NCBI GenBank assembly: GCA_002331025.1
Contig: DCYG01000022.1
Coordinates: 62,001 to 126,000, forward strand
Reading direction: 5' to 3'
Origin: Firmicutes bacterium UBA2116
GTDB lineage: Bacteria; Bacillota; Clostridia; Tissierellales; Sedimentibacteraceae
Length of the DNA: 64,000 nucleotides
Positions 43,538-51,055 of this stretch are shown here, in pieces. How positions within the stretch are numbered: position 1 is the stretch's first letter; each line of letters begins with the position of its first letter. Below the pieces are notes generated by a model. It saw nothing but the letters and a program-made list of their open reading frames with translations, was not told the origin of the DNA and made no database searches. Both the position numbers and the translations under genes were made by a program.

Positions 43538-45420
43538 AAAAATTATTCGTTATTTTATTAAGTTTAGTGCTAATTATGCAGACATTAACGGGCTTTTCTT
43601 TTGAAACACCACAAATGAATTATAACAGTCAGGATTATCACTTTGAATATACAGTAGATTGGCATGGTGAATATGATGTGATCGTTGTCGGTTATGGAGG
43701 AGCCGGAGCCACCGCAAGTATTGAGGCCGCAGATGAAGGTGCTGAGGTTTTATTGCTTGAAAAAGCACCTAAGGGACAGGAAGGCGGCAATACAAGATAT
43801 GCAGGTCAGGCCGTCCTTGCTTTAGATAAAAATAACGTAGATAAGGGAACGGAATACTTTAAAAGCCTTAGAGGTAAATTCAATACACCGGTGGATGACA
43901 TAATTATTTCATATCTTGAAAAGGCTGGTGAAAATCAAGAATGGCTCACTTCTATAGGTGCTAAAAACATAATGTCTTTTCCTTTTAATGAATACGATTA
44001 TCCCGGCGGAGAGGTTATGGATGCTCTGATCATTGAGGGAGAAATGTTTACAGGCAAGCTGTACAGAACACTGCAGGAGGCAGTAGAAAAACGAAGCGAT
44101 AAAATCGAAGTTTGGTATGAATCTCCGGCGGTTGGCTTGATTCAGGATCCGAGAACAAAGACAGTTCATGGAGTTAAGGTTGAAAATAACGGAAGAGTAT
44201 TGAATATAAGAGCTAAAAACGGTGTTGTTCTGTGTACGGGAGGTTTTGAGAATAATCAACAGATGATTCAGGATTATCTGCACCTGCCCTACGGTTATTC
44301 AAAAGCAGCAAGATATAATACAGGTGATGGAATAAAAATGGCTATGGAGGTTGGTGCAAATCTATGGCATATGGGCAATATGGCAGGTCCCGATTTAAAT
44401 GTATTAAACCCGGAAACGGGAACAACGTTCGCTTATGCGATACAGGGAGAAAAGAGTGTATTGAGTACGGGCTTTGCTACTCAAAATACTATTTTCATAG
44501 GTGCGGACGGTACAAGGTTCACGGATGAATCGGTTCTTCCTCACCACGGATATATTGATTTCCACGGCTCTTGGATACAGATGCCTTTATCTCTGCCCGC
44601 ATTTGCTGTATTCGATGAAACAGCAAGATTGTCGCAGCCCGTTTACGATTCATGGAGCGAAGGAAACGTGGAAGAAATTGAGAAAGGTTATGTTATCAAG
44701 GCAGATTCAATTGATGAGCTCGCTAAAAAAATAGGAGTAGATTCTGCAAATTTAAAAAAGACAATTAAAGATTACAATAAATTCTGTAATGATAAGAAGG
44801 ATACAGATTTTAACAGAAATCCGAAAACATTAAAGCCTATTGCAAAAGCACCATATTATGCAATGGAATTAGTTCCTTCCTTTACCAATACGCAGGGAGG
44901 ACCCGAAAGGAATAAAAACGGAGAAGTTCTTGATGTTAACGGAAGACCAATACCTCATTTATACAGCGCAGGAGAGCTTGGCTCAATGTTTTCAAGTATT
45001 TATCAGGGAACCGGCAATTTAGGTGAAGCAGTTGTTTTCGGAAGGATATCCGGAAAAAATGCAGCCAAGGTTAAATATGATGTGCTGCAGGAAACAGCGA
45101 TGAAGGTCAAAGCTCCTATTAAAGCAGTATGGACGGAACGAGAAGAAATAATATTGAAATCAGGTGAATATATCGGTAAGGACAGAGGTATAGGCGGACC
45201 TATTGAGGTTAAGGTAAATGTTCAAAACAAAAAAATTATGAATATTGATGTTGTTTACCATAATGAAACAAAAGGTGTAAGCACTAATGCAATTAAAACC
45301 GTAACAGACAGGATAGTAAAAAATCAAACAACAGATGTAGATACGGTATCAGGAGCAACAGTAACGAGCAAGGCAATTATTAATGCGGTTAAGGATGCAC
45401 TTGATAAGGCCGGACTCTAG
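43534..45420 (+). CDS. Exported FAD-dependent reductase with C-terminal FMN-binding domain (fumarate reductase/flavocytochrome-c-like)
   Basis: The 628-residue protein has a signal peptide (LFVILLSLVLIMQTLTGFS) and an FAD-binding Rossmann motif VVGYGGAGA at 51-59. The body of the FAD_binding_2/fumarate reductase family follows (GGNTRYAGQ, HGYIDFHG, YSAGELGSMFSSIYQGTG), and then an FMN-binding domain with SGATVTSKAIINAV (about 606-612), a flavinylation site. No heme CxxCH motif is present. It would act outside the membrane, receiving electrons through FMN and reducing an organic acceptor. GGAGG precedes the ATG. It ends the operon before a terminator. Confidence 0.87.
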   Translation: MKKLFVILLSLVLIMQTLTGFSFETPQMNYNSQDYHFEYTVDWHGEYDVIVVGYGGAGATASIEAADEGAEVLLLEKAPKGQEGGNTRYAGQAVLALDKNNVDKGTEYFKSLRGKFNTPVDDIIISYLEKAGENQEWLTSIGAKNIMSFPFNEYDYPGGEVMDALIIEGEMFTGKLYRTLQEAVEKRSDKIEVWYESPAVGLIQDPRTKTVHGVKVENNGRVLNIRAKNGVVLCTGGFENNQQMIQDYLHLPYGYSKAARYNTGDGIKMAMEVGANLWHMGNMAGPDLNVLNPETGTTFAYAIQGEKSVLSTGFATQNTIFIGADGTRFTDESVLPHHGYIDFHGSWIQMPLSLPAFAVFDETARLSQPVYDSWSEGNVEEIEKGYVIKADSIDELAKKIGVDSANLKKTIKDYNKFCNDKKDTDFNRNPKTLKPIAKAPYYAMELVPSFTNTQGGPERNKNGEVLDVNGRPIPHLYSAGELGSMFSSIYQGTGNLGEAVVFGRISGKNAAKVKYDVLQETAMKVKAPIKAVWTEREEIILKSGEYIGKDRGIGGPIEVKVNVQNKKIMNIDVVYHNETKGVSTNAIKTVTDRIVKNQTTDVDTVSGATVTSKAIINAVKDALDKAGL

Positions 45421-45448
45421 GTCCGCCTTCCAACGGATGAACTTTTTA

Positions 45449-45478
45449 AACAGCTTATTAAATAAGCTGTTTTTTTTC
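45449..45478 (+). terminator. Intrinsic terminator at the end of the cluster
   Basis: AACAGCTTATT and AATAAGCTGTT form an 11-bp stem followed by eight T. Bases just upstream (GATGAACTTTTT) resemble the right end of the 124-bp element, perhaps a relic. Confidence 0.88.
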
Positions 45479-45571
45479 GACCTTTTCTGATATATCTTTT
45501 TGGATATGTAACAAAAATATATCAAAGCCATATTATAAAAATAAGCAGATACCATAAGGAGGAACCTTAAA

Positions 45572-45808
45572 ATGATTAATAATAGAAGATTGGATGAGAT
45601 GTATTATTCCAATCCTGAAACTTGTATACCCCAGGAATTGGTGATAGAAAACGTGAGATTAGCAGCTGCATACGTCCCATATCAATTTATGTGTGAAGTA
45701 TTTAGCCCTATAGAAAGTCTGGCAGCAGGAACAGCATTTCCGGAACTGTTTAGCCCTTATAACAGAAAAGACAATGAAAACAGACCCTGCAGATTATCAG
45801 AATGTTAA
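45572..45808 (+). CDS. cotJA: Spore coat associated protein CotJA
   Basis: The 78-residue protein has the CotJA core LAAAYVPYQFMCEVFSPIESLAAGTAFPELFSPY. CotJA is a small protein of the inner spore coat needed for CotJC assembly. AAGGAGG precedes the ATG. It is the first gene of the cotJABC operon, and its end overlaps the run-up to cotJB. This operon is normally mother-cell specific; a sporulation-sigma promoter is expected in 45500-45560, but I cannot define it reliably. Confidence 0.9.
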   Translation: MINNRRLDEMYYSNPETCIPQELVIENVRLAAAYVPYQFMCEVFSPIESLAAGTAFPELFSPYNRKDNENRPCRLSEC

Positions 45809-45822
45809 GAGGAGGGGACAAA

Positions 45823-46089
45823 ATGAATAATGATGCTATGAATTTAAAAAGAGAGATTGCCGGAACTCATATGATGTTAGAAGAATTGCAATTATATCTG
45901 AATACTCATCCTAACGACAGAAATGCTTTAGCTAAACGCAATGCATTTGTAAAGCAAATGAAGATTCTAAATGATGAATATAATAAAAACTTTGGTATGA
46001 TTAATCAGGATGCTTCGCTTAGCACGTATCCATGGCAATGGATTGATGGACCGTGGCCTTGGGAATACGAAGCAAATTTTGAGATATAG
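45823..46089 (+). CDS. cotJB: Spore coat protein CotJB
   Basis: The 88-residue protein has the CotJB pattern (LEELQLYLNTHPNDRNAL, YPWQWIDGPWPWEYEANF). The ATG at 45823 follows AGGAGGGG at proper distance; an earlier ATG at 45802 lies ahead of that site. It lies between cotJA and cotJC in the standard order. Confidence 0.9.
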   Translation: MNNDAMNLKREIAGTHMMLEELQLYLNTHPNDRNALAKRNAFVKQMKILNDEYNKNFGMINQDASLSTYPWQWIDGPWPWEYEANFEI

Positions 46090-46103
46090 GAAGGAGTATA
46101 TAT

Positions 46104-46721
46104 ATGTGGTCATACGATAAGATATTACAGTATCCGATTAAAATAAAAACCCCTAATCCGGGATTAGCAACAAAAATAATTTCACAATATGGCGGACCTG
46201 ATGGAGAATTAGCCGCTTCTTTAAGATATTTAAGCCAAAGGTTTTCAATGGTAACACCCGAAGCGATAGCAACATTAAATGATATAGGCACCGAAGAACT
46301 TGCGCACCTTGAAATGATAGGTACAATGGTTCATCAATTAATGAAAAATGCAACAGTTGAGGAAATAGAAAGATCCGGAGCAGGTGCATATTATACAGAT
46401 CACGGCAGAGGAGTTTATCCGCAGGCTGCATCAGGTACGCCTTTTACGGCTGCATTTTTGCAGGTTAAGGGTGATCCAATAGTTGATCTTACGGAAGATT
46501 TGGCAGCGGAACAAAAAGCAAGAGGGACCTATGAATGGTTAATTAATCAGACAGATGACCCGGATGTGTTGGAGCCGCTTAAATTCCTGAGAGAAAGGGA
46601 AGTAGTACACTATCAAAGATTCGGTGAAGCTTTAAGAAAAGTACAGGATTATTTACAAGAACCTCGGCTGTTTATAATGCCAAAACCTGATTTTTTAAGA
46701 AGCAATGAATTGAATAGATAA
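46104..46721 (+). CDS. cotJC: Spore coat protein CotJC, manganese-catalase family
   Basis: The 205-residue protein belongs to the Mn-catalase fold: the helices ELAASLRYLSQRF, DIGTEELAHLEMIGTM, LAAEQKARGTYEWLI and REREVVHYQRFGEAL hold Glu and His ligands. CotJC is the main product of the operon and sits in the spore coat, where it may remove peroxide. The start MWSYDKILQYPIKI is typical. A strong terminator follows. Confidence 0.94.
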   Translation: MWSYDKILQYPIKIKTPNPGLATKIISQYGGPDGELAASLRYLSQRFSMVTPEAIATLNDIGTEELAHLEMIGTMVHQLMKNATVEEIERSGAGAYYTDHGRGVYPQAASGTPFTAAFLQVKGDPIVDLTEDLAAEQKARGTYEWLINQTDDPDVLEPLKFLREREVVHYQRFGEALRKVQDYLQEPRLFIMPKPDFLRSNELNR

Positions 46722-46724
46722 GCG

Positions 46725-46760
46725 AAAAAAACTGCATCTCGCTTGAGACGCAGTTTTTTT
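46725..46760 (+). terminator. Intrinsic terminator of cotJABC
   Basis: AAAAAACTGC..TCTC and GAGA..GCAGTTTTTTT form a stem with a GCTT loop and a seven-T tail. Confidence 0.85.
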
Positions 46761-46781
46761 GTTTTCACGTGCACTTACAGC

Positions 46782-46824
46782 ATAAATGACTGATACCAAA
46801 TTAAAATTTGGGTCATCTGCTTAC
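46782..46824. repeat. GACACCAAATT palindrome, copy 2
   Basis: ATAAATGACTGATACCAAAT and AATTTGGGTCATCTGCTTAC match the copy at 27438 and the copy at 51011, including the upstream GCACTTACAG shared with 51000. It abuts the stop codon of the reverse-strand CAP gene. Confidence 0.7.
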
Positions 46825-47399
46825 TATTTGTCATCTGTAGTGAACATTTGTGTCCAATAGGGTGTTCCTGATGAATCAACGTAATATCCGACACCTAAAA
46901 ACGTAAAATGCTTCGCCAGAATATTTTGACGGTGTGTAGGTGAAGTCATCCATTGACGTACTACTTCTTCGGGTGTTTCCTGTCCTGAGGCAATATTTTC
47001 CCCCCATGCAGACCAGGTTATGCCAAAGCTTAACAGCATGTCATTTGCCATACCGTACGTTGGCGAATAGTGGTCGAAATAGCGATTAACTGCCATATCC
47101 TGTGACTTGGTTCTTGCTACATTTGAAATTGCTTGATCATAATAAAGAGCAGGCAATCCATAAGCTTGTCGTTCTGCGTTAACTAACTGAACAACCCTTT
47201 GTTCATAATTTGTATTAACAGGAGGAGCGGTTTGAACCATAGCAACAGCTGACACATTTGTCAGAGCTAATAGTGCTACTAATAAAAATGCAATTTTATT
47301 TTTCGTACAAATACACCTCTTTAAAATAGTTTTGAAACATAAAATTAGAATTTTTGTTTCATACTTTATTATTTCATATAAAAATGATATTATAATCAT
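46824..47399 (-). CDS. CAP/SCP-like secreted protein
   Basis: A C-terminal CAP domain is clear: QLVNAERQAYGLPALYYD, HYSPTYGMANDMLL, WGENIASGQ, WMTSPTHRQNIL and FLGVGYYVD, with the two His and Glu residues of the family. It follows a hydrophobic signal (KIAFLLVALLALTNVSAVA). The start is unclear: the only ATG that is in frame (47399) adds about 32 unusual residues and has no ribosome-binding site. An AGAGGT lies at about 47313-47318, close to the signal sequence, with no standard start codon in frame. The protein relates to YkwD-type sporulation/surface proteins of unknown action. Confidence 0.78.
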   Translation of the reverse strand: MIIISFLYEIIKYETKILILCFKTILKRCICTKNKIAFLLVALLALTNVSAVAMVQTAPPVNTNYEQRVVQLVNAERQAYGLPALYYDQAISNVARTKSQDMAVNRYFDHYSPTYGMANDMLLSFGITWSAWGENIASGQETPEEVVRQWMTSPTHRQNILAKHFTFLGVGYYVDSSGTPYWTQMFTTDDK

Positions 47400-47462
47400 A
47401 AATAGTTTGATAAAATGGAAAATAAAGAACCATTTATTTAAAGTAATGAAATGAGGGGAAAA

Positions 47463-48104
47463 ATGAAAAATTTTAAATTTGCAATTTTTGATTTAGACGG
47501 TACATTGCTGGAATCAATGGAAGCGTGGAGTAATTTAGGAAGAGATTTTCTGTCTTCAAAGGGTATTAAAATACCGGTTAATTTAAATGATATAATAAAA
47601 CCAATGACTTTAAGAGAAGCTGCGGAGTATTTTCAAACAGCTTTTAAAATTAAATTAAGTGCAGATGAAATACTTACCGAAATGAGTATTATAATGGAAG
47701 CAAAATATAAAAATGAATTGGAATTAAAACCGTATGTAAAAGAATACTTAACGATATTAAAAAATAATAATGTTAAAATGTGTATTGCTTCGGCGACTCC
47801 CTTATATATGATAGATGCTGCCTTAAGGCGCTTGAACATTATTGATTTTTTTGAATTTATTTCAAGCTGTGATGAGGTTGGTGTCGGTAAAAATCAACCT
47901 GATATATTTTATTATGCTGCTAAGAAGCTAAAAGCAGAGCCATCGGAGGTTGCAGTTTATGAGGATGCTGATTTTGCATTAATCACTGCAAAGGAGGCGA
48001 ATTTTTACACAATAGGAGTATACGACAAAGGCTTTCACGATAAAAGAAAAAATATTGAATTAATCTGTGATATGTATATTGAATCTTTCAAGGAATTATT
48101 ATAG
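47463..48104 (+). CDS. HAD-superfamily hydrolase (beta-phosphoglucomutase/phosphatase type)
   Basis: The 213-residue protein has HAD motif I FAIFDLDGTLLESM with the nucleophile Asp, motif II CIASATPLYM, the Lys motif VGVGKNQPDIFYYAA and motif III VYEDADFALITAKEA. It is a cytoplasmic phosphatase or mutase with unknown substrate. The ATG at 47463 follows GAGGGG; the ATG at 47451 lies in front of that site. The TAG stop is inside the first bases of a 124-bp repeat element. Confidence 0.85.
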   Translation: MKNFKFAIFDLDGTLLESMEAWSNLGRDFLSSKGIKIPVNLNDIIKPMTLREAAEYFQTAFKIKLSADEILTEMSIIMEAKYKNELELKPYVKEYLTILKNNNVKMCIASATPLYMIDAALRRLNIIDFFEFISSCDEVGVGKNQPDIFYYAAKKLKAEPSEVAVYEDADFALITAKEANFYTIGVYDKGFHDKRKNIELICDMYIESFKELL

Positions 48105-48224
48105 TCTGACAAAAACGCCCGCCTGCTGCGTTGCTGTTCAGCCGGCCAATCCTCACGTATGCCGAATACGCTGCGGTTGTCCGACCTCCAGCGCCTTGCA
48201 GGACGAACGTTTTCGTCAGCCTAT
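48101..48224. repeat. 124-bp dispersed element, copy 3
   Basis: ATAGTCTGAC..AAAACG and CGTTTTCGTCAGCCTAT are the terminal inverted repeats. The core TCCTCACGTATG..GAATACGCTGCGGTTG matches copies 1 and 2. It is the same length as copy 1 and again begins at the stop codon of the upstream gene. Confidence 0.75.
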
Positions 48225-48268
48225 CAGGTATCATCAAGATGAACTTTTTCGACATCCTGTATTTATTT

Positions 48269-49372
48269 TCAATTCAATACAAACCTGTTTCCGGCAATCT
48301 GTTTTATAACGCCTTTCGTCTCTAAGAATGTGAGGCGACTTAGCAGTGTTTTTATGTCGAGAGAAGTTTCTTCATTAATTTCAAATATTGATTTACTTCC
48401 TGACTGAAGGCAGTTTAATATTATTATTTCTTGTTTCGAAAGTTCATTATAGTCAATAAAATTTTGTTTTTTATTTACTTTTTCTTTTAATTCCAGAATT
48501 TCTTCCACGATATCATTTATTGAAGTAGTTATTTTGGCCCCATCCCTGATTAAGCCGTTTGTTCCCTTGCTGAAGAAGCTGTCAATATTGCCGGGAACGG
48601 AGAATATTTCCTTTCCTTGATTAGCTGCATGTCCTGCAGTTATTAAGGTACCGCTTTTTTCTTGTGCCTCGACTACCAATACACCATCAGAGAGCCCGCT
48701 TATTATTCTGTTTCTATCGTGGAAATTGTTAGGCATAGGCTCCATACCAAAAGTGTATTCCGTAATTACGGCGCCTCCCTTTTCAACTATTTCGCAATAA
48801 AGCTTTTCATTGCTTTTAGGATATACTATATTTATGCCACACCCAATAATTCCAAAAGTTTTAACATTATTGACAAGTGCGGTTTTATGCGCAATGGTAT
48901 CAATTCCGGAAGCCAAGCCGCTGATTATATTTACACCAAGCTGGGATAGTTCACGAGTAAGCTTTTCGGCAGCCCATTTACCGTATCCGGTAGCTTTGCG
49001 GGAACCGACTACAGCAATTGACAAACTATCAATATCCTTTAAGCTGCCCTTATAATACAAAATATATGGAGCGCCTGATATGTGTTTTAATTTTTCAGGG
49101 TAGTCTTCATCAAATACAGTAACTATCTGTGCATTTTCATCATGTAATTTTTTTGATAATTTTTCTTCAAAGGCATCTTTAGAATTTGACAAACCGGCAA
49201 TTAATTTGTTCGATAAAGTTTTTAAATTATATTTTTCAATTTCAAAGTTATTCCATAAATCTTTTGAACTGCCGTTAAAATATTCAAATATACTATCGAT
49301 TTTTCGGTTGGAAATACCGTTTATGGAATTAAGCCATGCAAGTGTTAATTGATTTATATTTAAACTTCCCAT
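48269..49372 (-). CDS. dprA: DNA processing protein DprA
   Basis: The 367-residue protein has the Rossmann core of DprA/Smf: AVVGSRKATGYGKWAA, INIISGLASGIDTIAHKTAL, GIIGCGINIVYPKSNEKLY, SGLSDGVLVVEAQEKSGTLITAGHAANQGKEIF. A C-terminal winged-helix region follows. DprA loads RecA on incoming single-stranded DNA during transformation. It lies 1 nt downstream of comM on the same strand, so the two are co-transcribed, which is common in Clostridia. No other competence genes are in the window. Confidence 0.95.
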   Translation of the reverse strand: MGSLNINQLTLAWLNSINGISNRKIDSIFEYFNGSSKDLWNNFEIEKYNLKTLSNKLIAGLSNSKDAFEEKLSKKLHDENAQIVTVFDEDYPEKLKHISGAPYILYYKGSLKDIDSLSIAVVGSRKATGYGKWAAEKLTRELSQLGVNIISGLASGIDTIAHKTALVNNVKTFGIIGCGINIVYPKSNEKLYCEIVEKGGAVITEYTFGMEPMPNNFHDRNRIISGLSDGVLVVEAQEKSGTLITAGHAANQGKEIFSVPGNIDSFFSKGTNGLIRDGAKITTSINDIVEEILELKEKVNKKQNFIDYNELSKQEIIILNCLQSGSKSIFEINEETSLDIKTLLSRLTFLETKGVIKQIAGNRFVLN

Positions 49373-49373
49373 A

Positions 49374-50900
49374 TTACCTCCAATATTTTCGATCTAAGCT
49401 TCTGTATTGTATTGCTTCTGCTACGTGTACTGTTTCAATATTTTCACTGGATTCCAAATCGGCTATTGTTCTTGCAACCTTCAATATTTTGTTATATGCT
49501 CTTGCACTGAGTCCTAATCTTTCAAATGCATCCCGTAAAAGCTGTTCGGAGTTTTTGTTTGTTTTACAGTATTTTGATATGTATTTCCCGCTCAGCTCAG
49601 AATTTGTAAGTATCCCAAGATTTTCATATCTTTTTTTCTGTATATCTCTCGATTTAATAATACGCCCTTTTATTTCCGCTGATGATTCCTCCGGCTTATT
49701 ATTTTTCAAATCTTCATATTTAACAGGTGAAACCTCTATCTGTATATCAATTCTATTTAGCAATGGTCCGGAAATTTTACTTAAGTACTTGTTTATCTGG
49801 CTTTGGTTGCAGGAGCATTCATGGTTAGGATCACCAAGGTAACCGCAAGGACATGGGTTCATGGAAGCGACCATCATAAATTTTGCAGGAAATGTAAAGG
49901 AACCGTTCGCCCTGGATATAGAAATATTTCCATCCTCCATAGGTTGTCTTAATACTTCAATTACGTTTTTGGGGAATTCAGGAATTTCATCAAGAAATAA
50001 AACTCCGTAATGTGATAATGAAACCTCTCCTGGGCTTGGCTTTGATCCCCCTCCTGCCATGGCTACCCGTGATGATGTATGGTGCGGGGAACGGAAGGGA
50101 CGTTTTTTTATCAGCCCCTTGTTATTTAGCAGACCGGATATACTGTATATTTTTGTAACCTCTAAAGATTCATCAAAGGTTAAATCAGGCAATATTGTGG
50201 GAATTCTTTGGGCGATCATAGTTTTGCCCGAGCCGGGTGAACCCAGAAAAAGAATGTTGTGCATCCCTGCAGCGGCAATTTCCACCGCTCTTTTTAATCC
50301 GGGTTGTCCCTTTATTTCAGAAAAATCTTCTGTGAATTCTTCTTTATTCTCTGTATCGTCATAAATGACCTTGTACGGCTCAATGTGTTTAAAACCTTTC
50401 AAGTAACAAACCAAATCCTTTAAACTTTCTACAGGGATTACATCTATGCCTTCTATAACACCGCATTCCTTTTTGTTTTCTGAAGGAACAATAATTTTAG
50501 TGAAATTGTTGTTTCTCATAGCGATAACCATGGCTAAAGCACCATCTATCGCCGTAATTCTTCCGTCTAAAGAGAGCTCGCCGATAACACATGTTTTATC
50601 TTCCATATCTTTTTCAACGATTTTGCTTGCACAAAGTATACCTAAAGCAATGGGCAGGTCTATTTGACTGCCTTCTTTTTTTAGATTAGCAGGTGCTAGG
50701 TTAATAGTTATTCGACTGACAGGAAAGCTGTAGCCGCTGTTTTTTATTGCTGAGCGCACTCTTTCTTTTGATTCCCGTATGGAGATATCCGGCAGACCGA
50801 CTATATTAAAAACAGGCATACCTCCGGATATGTCGGTTTCAACATCAACTTCATATCCTTCAAGACCGTATAGAACACATGTTTTGATTTTAGAAAGCAT
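49374..50900 (-). CDS. comM: ComM/YifB family Mg-chelatase-like AAA+ ATPase
   Basis: The 508-residue protein has an N-terminal Lon-protease-like fold (GGMPVFNIVGLPDISIRESKERVRSAI, LPIALGIL), an AAA+ core (LFLGSPGSGKTMIAQRIP; Walker B VLFLDEIPEFP) and the C-terminal Mg-chelatase helper domain (GLSARAYNKILKVARTIADL). ComM is a hexameric helicase promoting branch migration during integration of transforming DNA. It is the first gene of the comM-dprA pair, with AGG upstream of the ATG. Confidence 0.95.
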   Translation of the reverse strand: MLSKIKTCVLYGLEGYEVDVETDISGGMPVFNIVGLPDISIRESKERVRSAIKNSGYSFPVSRITINLAPANLKKEGSQIDLPIALGILCASKIVEKDMEDKTCVIGELSLDGRITAIDGALAMVIAMRNNNFTKIIVPSENKKECGVIEGIDVIPVESLKDLVCYLKGFKHIEPYKVIYDDTENKEEFTEDFSEIKGQPGLKRAVEIAAAGMHNILFLGSPGSGKTMIAQRIPTILPDLTFDESLEVTKIYSISGLLNNKGLIKKRPFRSPHHTSSRVAMAGGGSKPSPGEVSLSHYGVLFLDEIPEFPKNVIEVLRQPMEDGNISISRANGSFTFPAKFMMVASMNPCPCGYLGDPNHECSCNQSQINKYLSKISGPLLNRIDIQIEVSPVKYEDLKNNKPEESSAEIKGRIIKSRDIQKKRYENLGILTNSELSGKYISKYCKTNKNSEQLLRDAFERLGLSARAYNKILKVARTIADLESSENIETVHVAEAIQYRSLDRKYWR

Positions 50901-51010
50901 AAAACCTCCATGAATATTTTCTATATTATACCATATTTTTCTAAATGTATATATATTTTTTTGCTTTTTTTATTTATGGTCATCACTAGACCTCAAATTG
51001 CACTTACAGT

Positions 51011-51055
51011 ATAAGCGACTGACACCAAATTGAAAATTTGGTGTCAGTCGCTTAT
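51011..51055. repeat. GACACCAAATT palindrome, copy 3 (perfect)
   Basis: 21-bp arms (51011-51031 and 51035-51055) are exact reverse complements around GAA. The right arm supplies the TAA stop codon of the reverse-strand peroxiredoxin-like gene. Confidence 0.85.

Noticed and set aside
48067..48325. Short + strand open frames over the 124-bp element
   Set aside because: They arise from the GC-richer repeat sequence and lack ribosome-binding sites.
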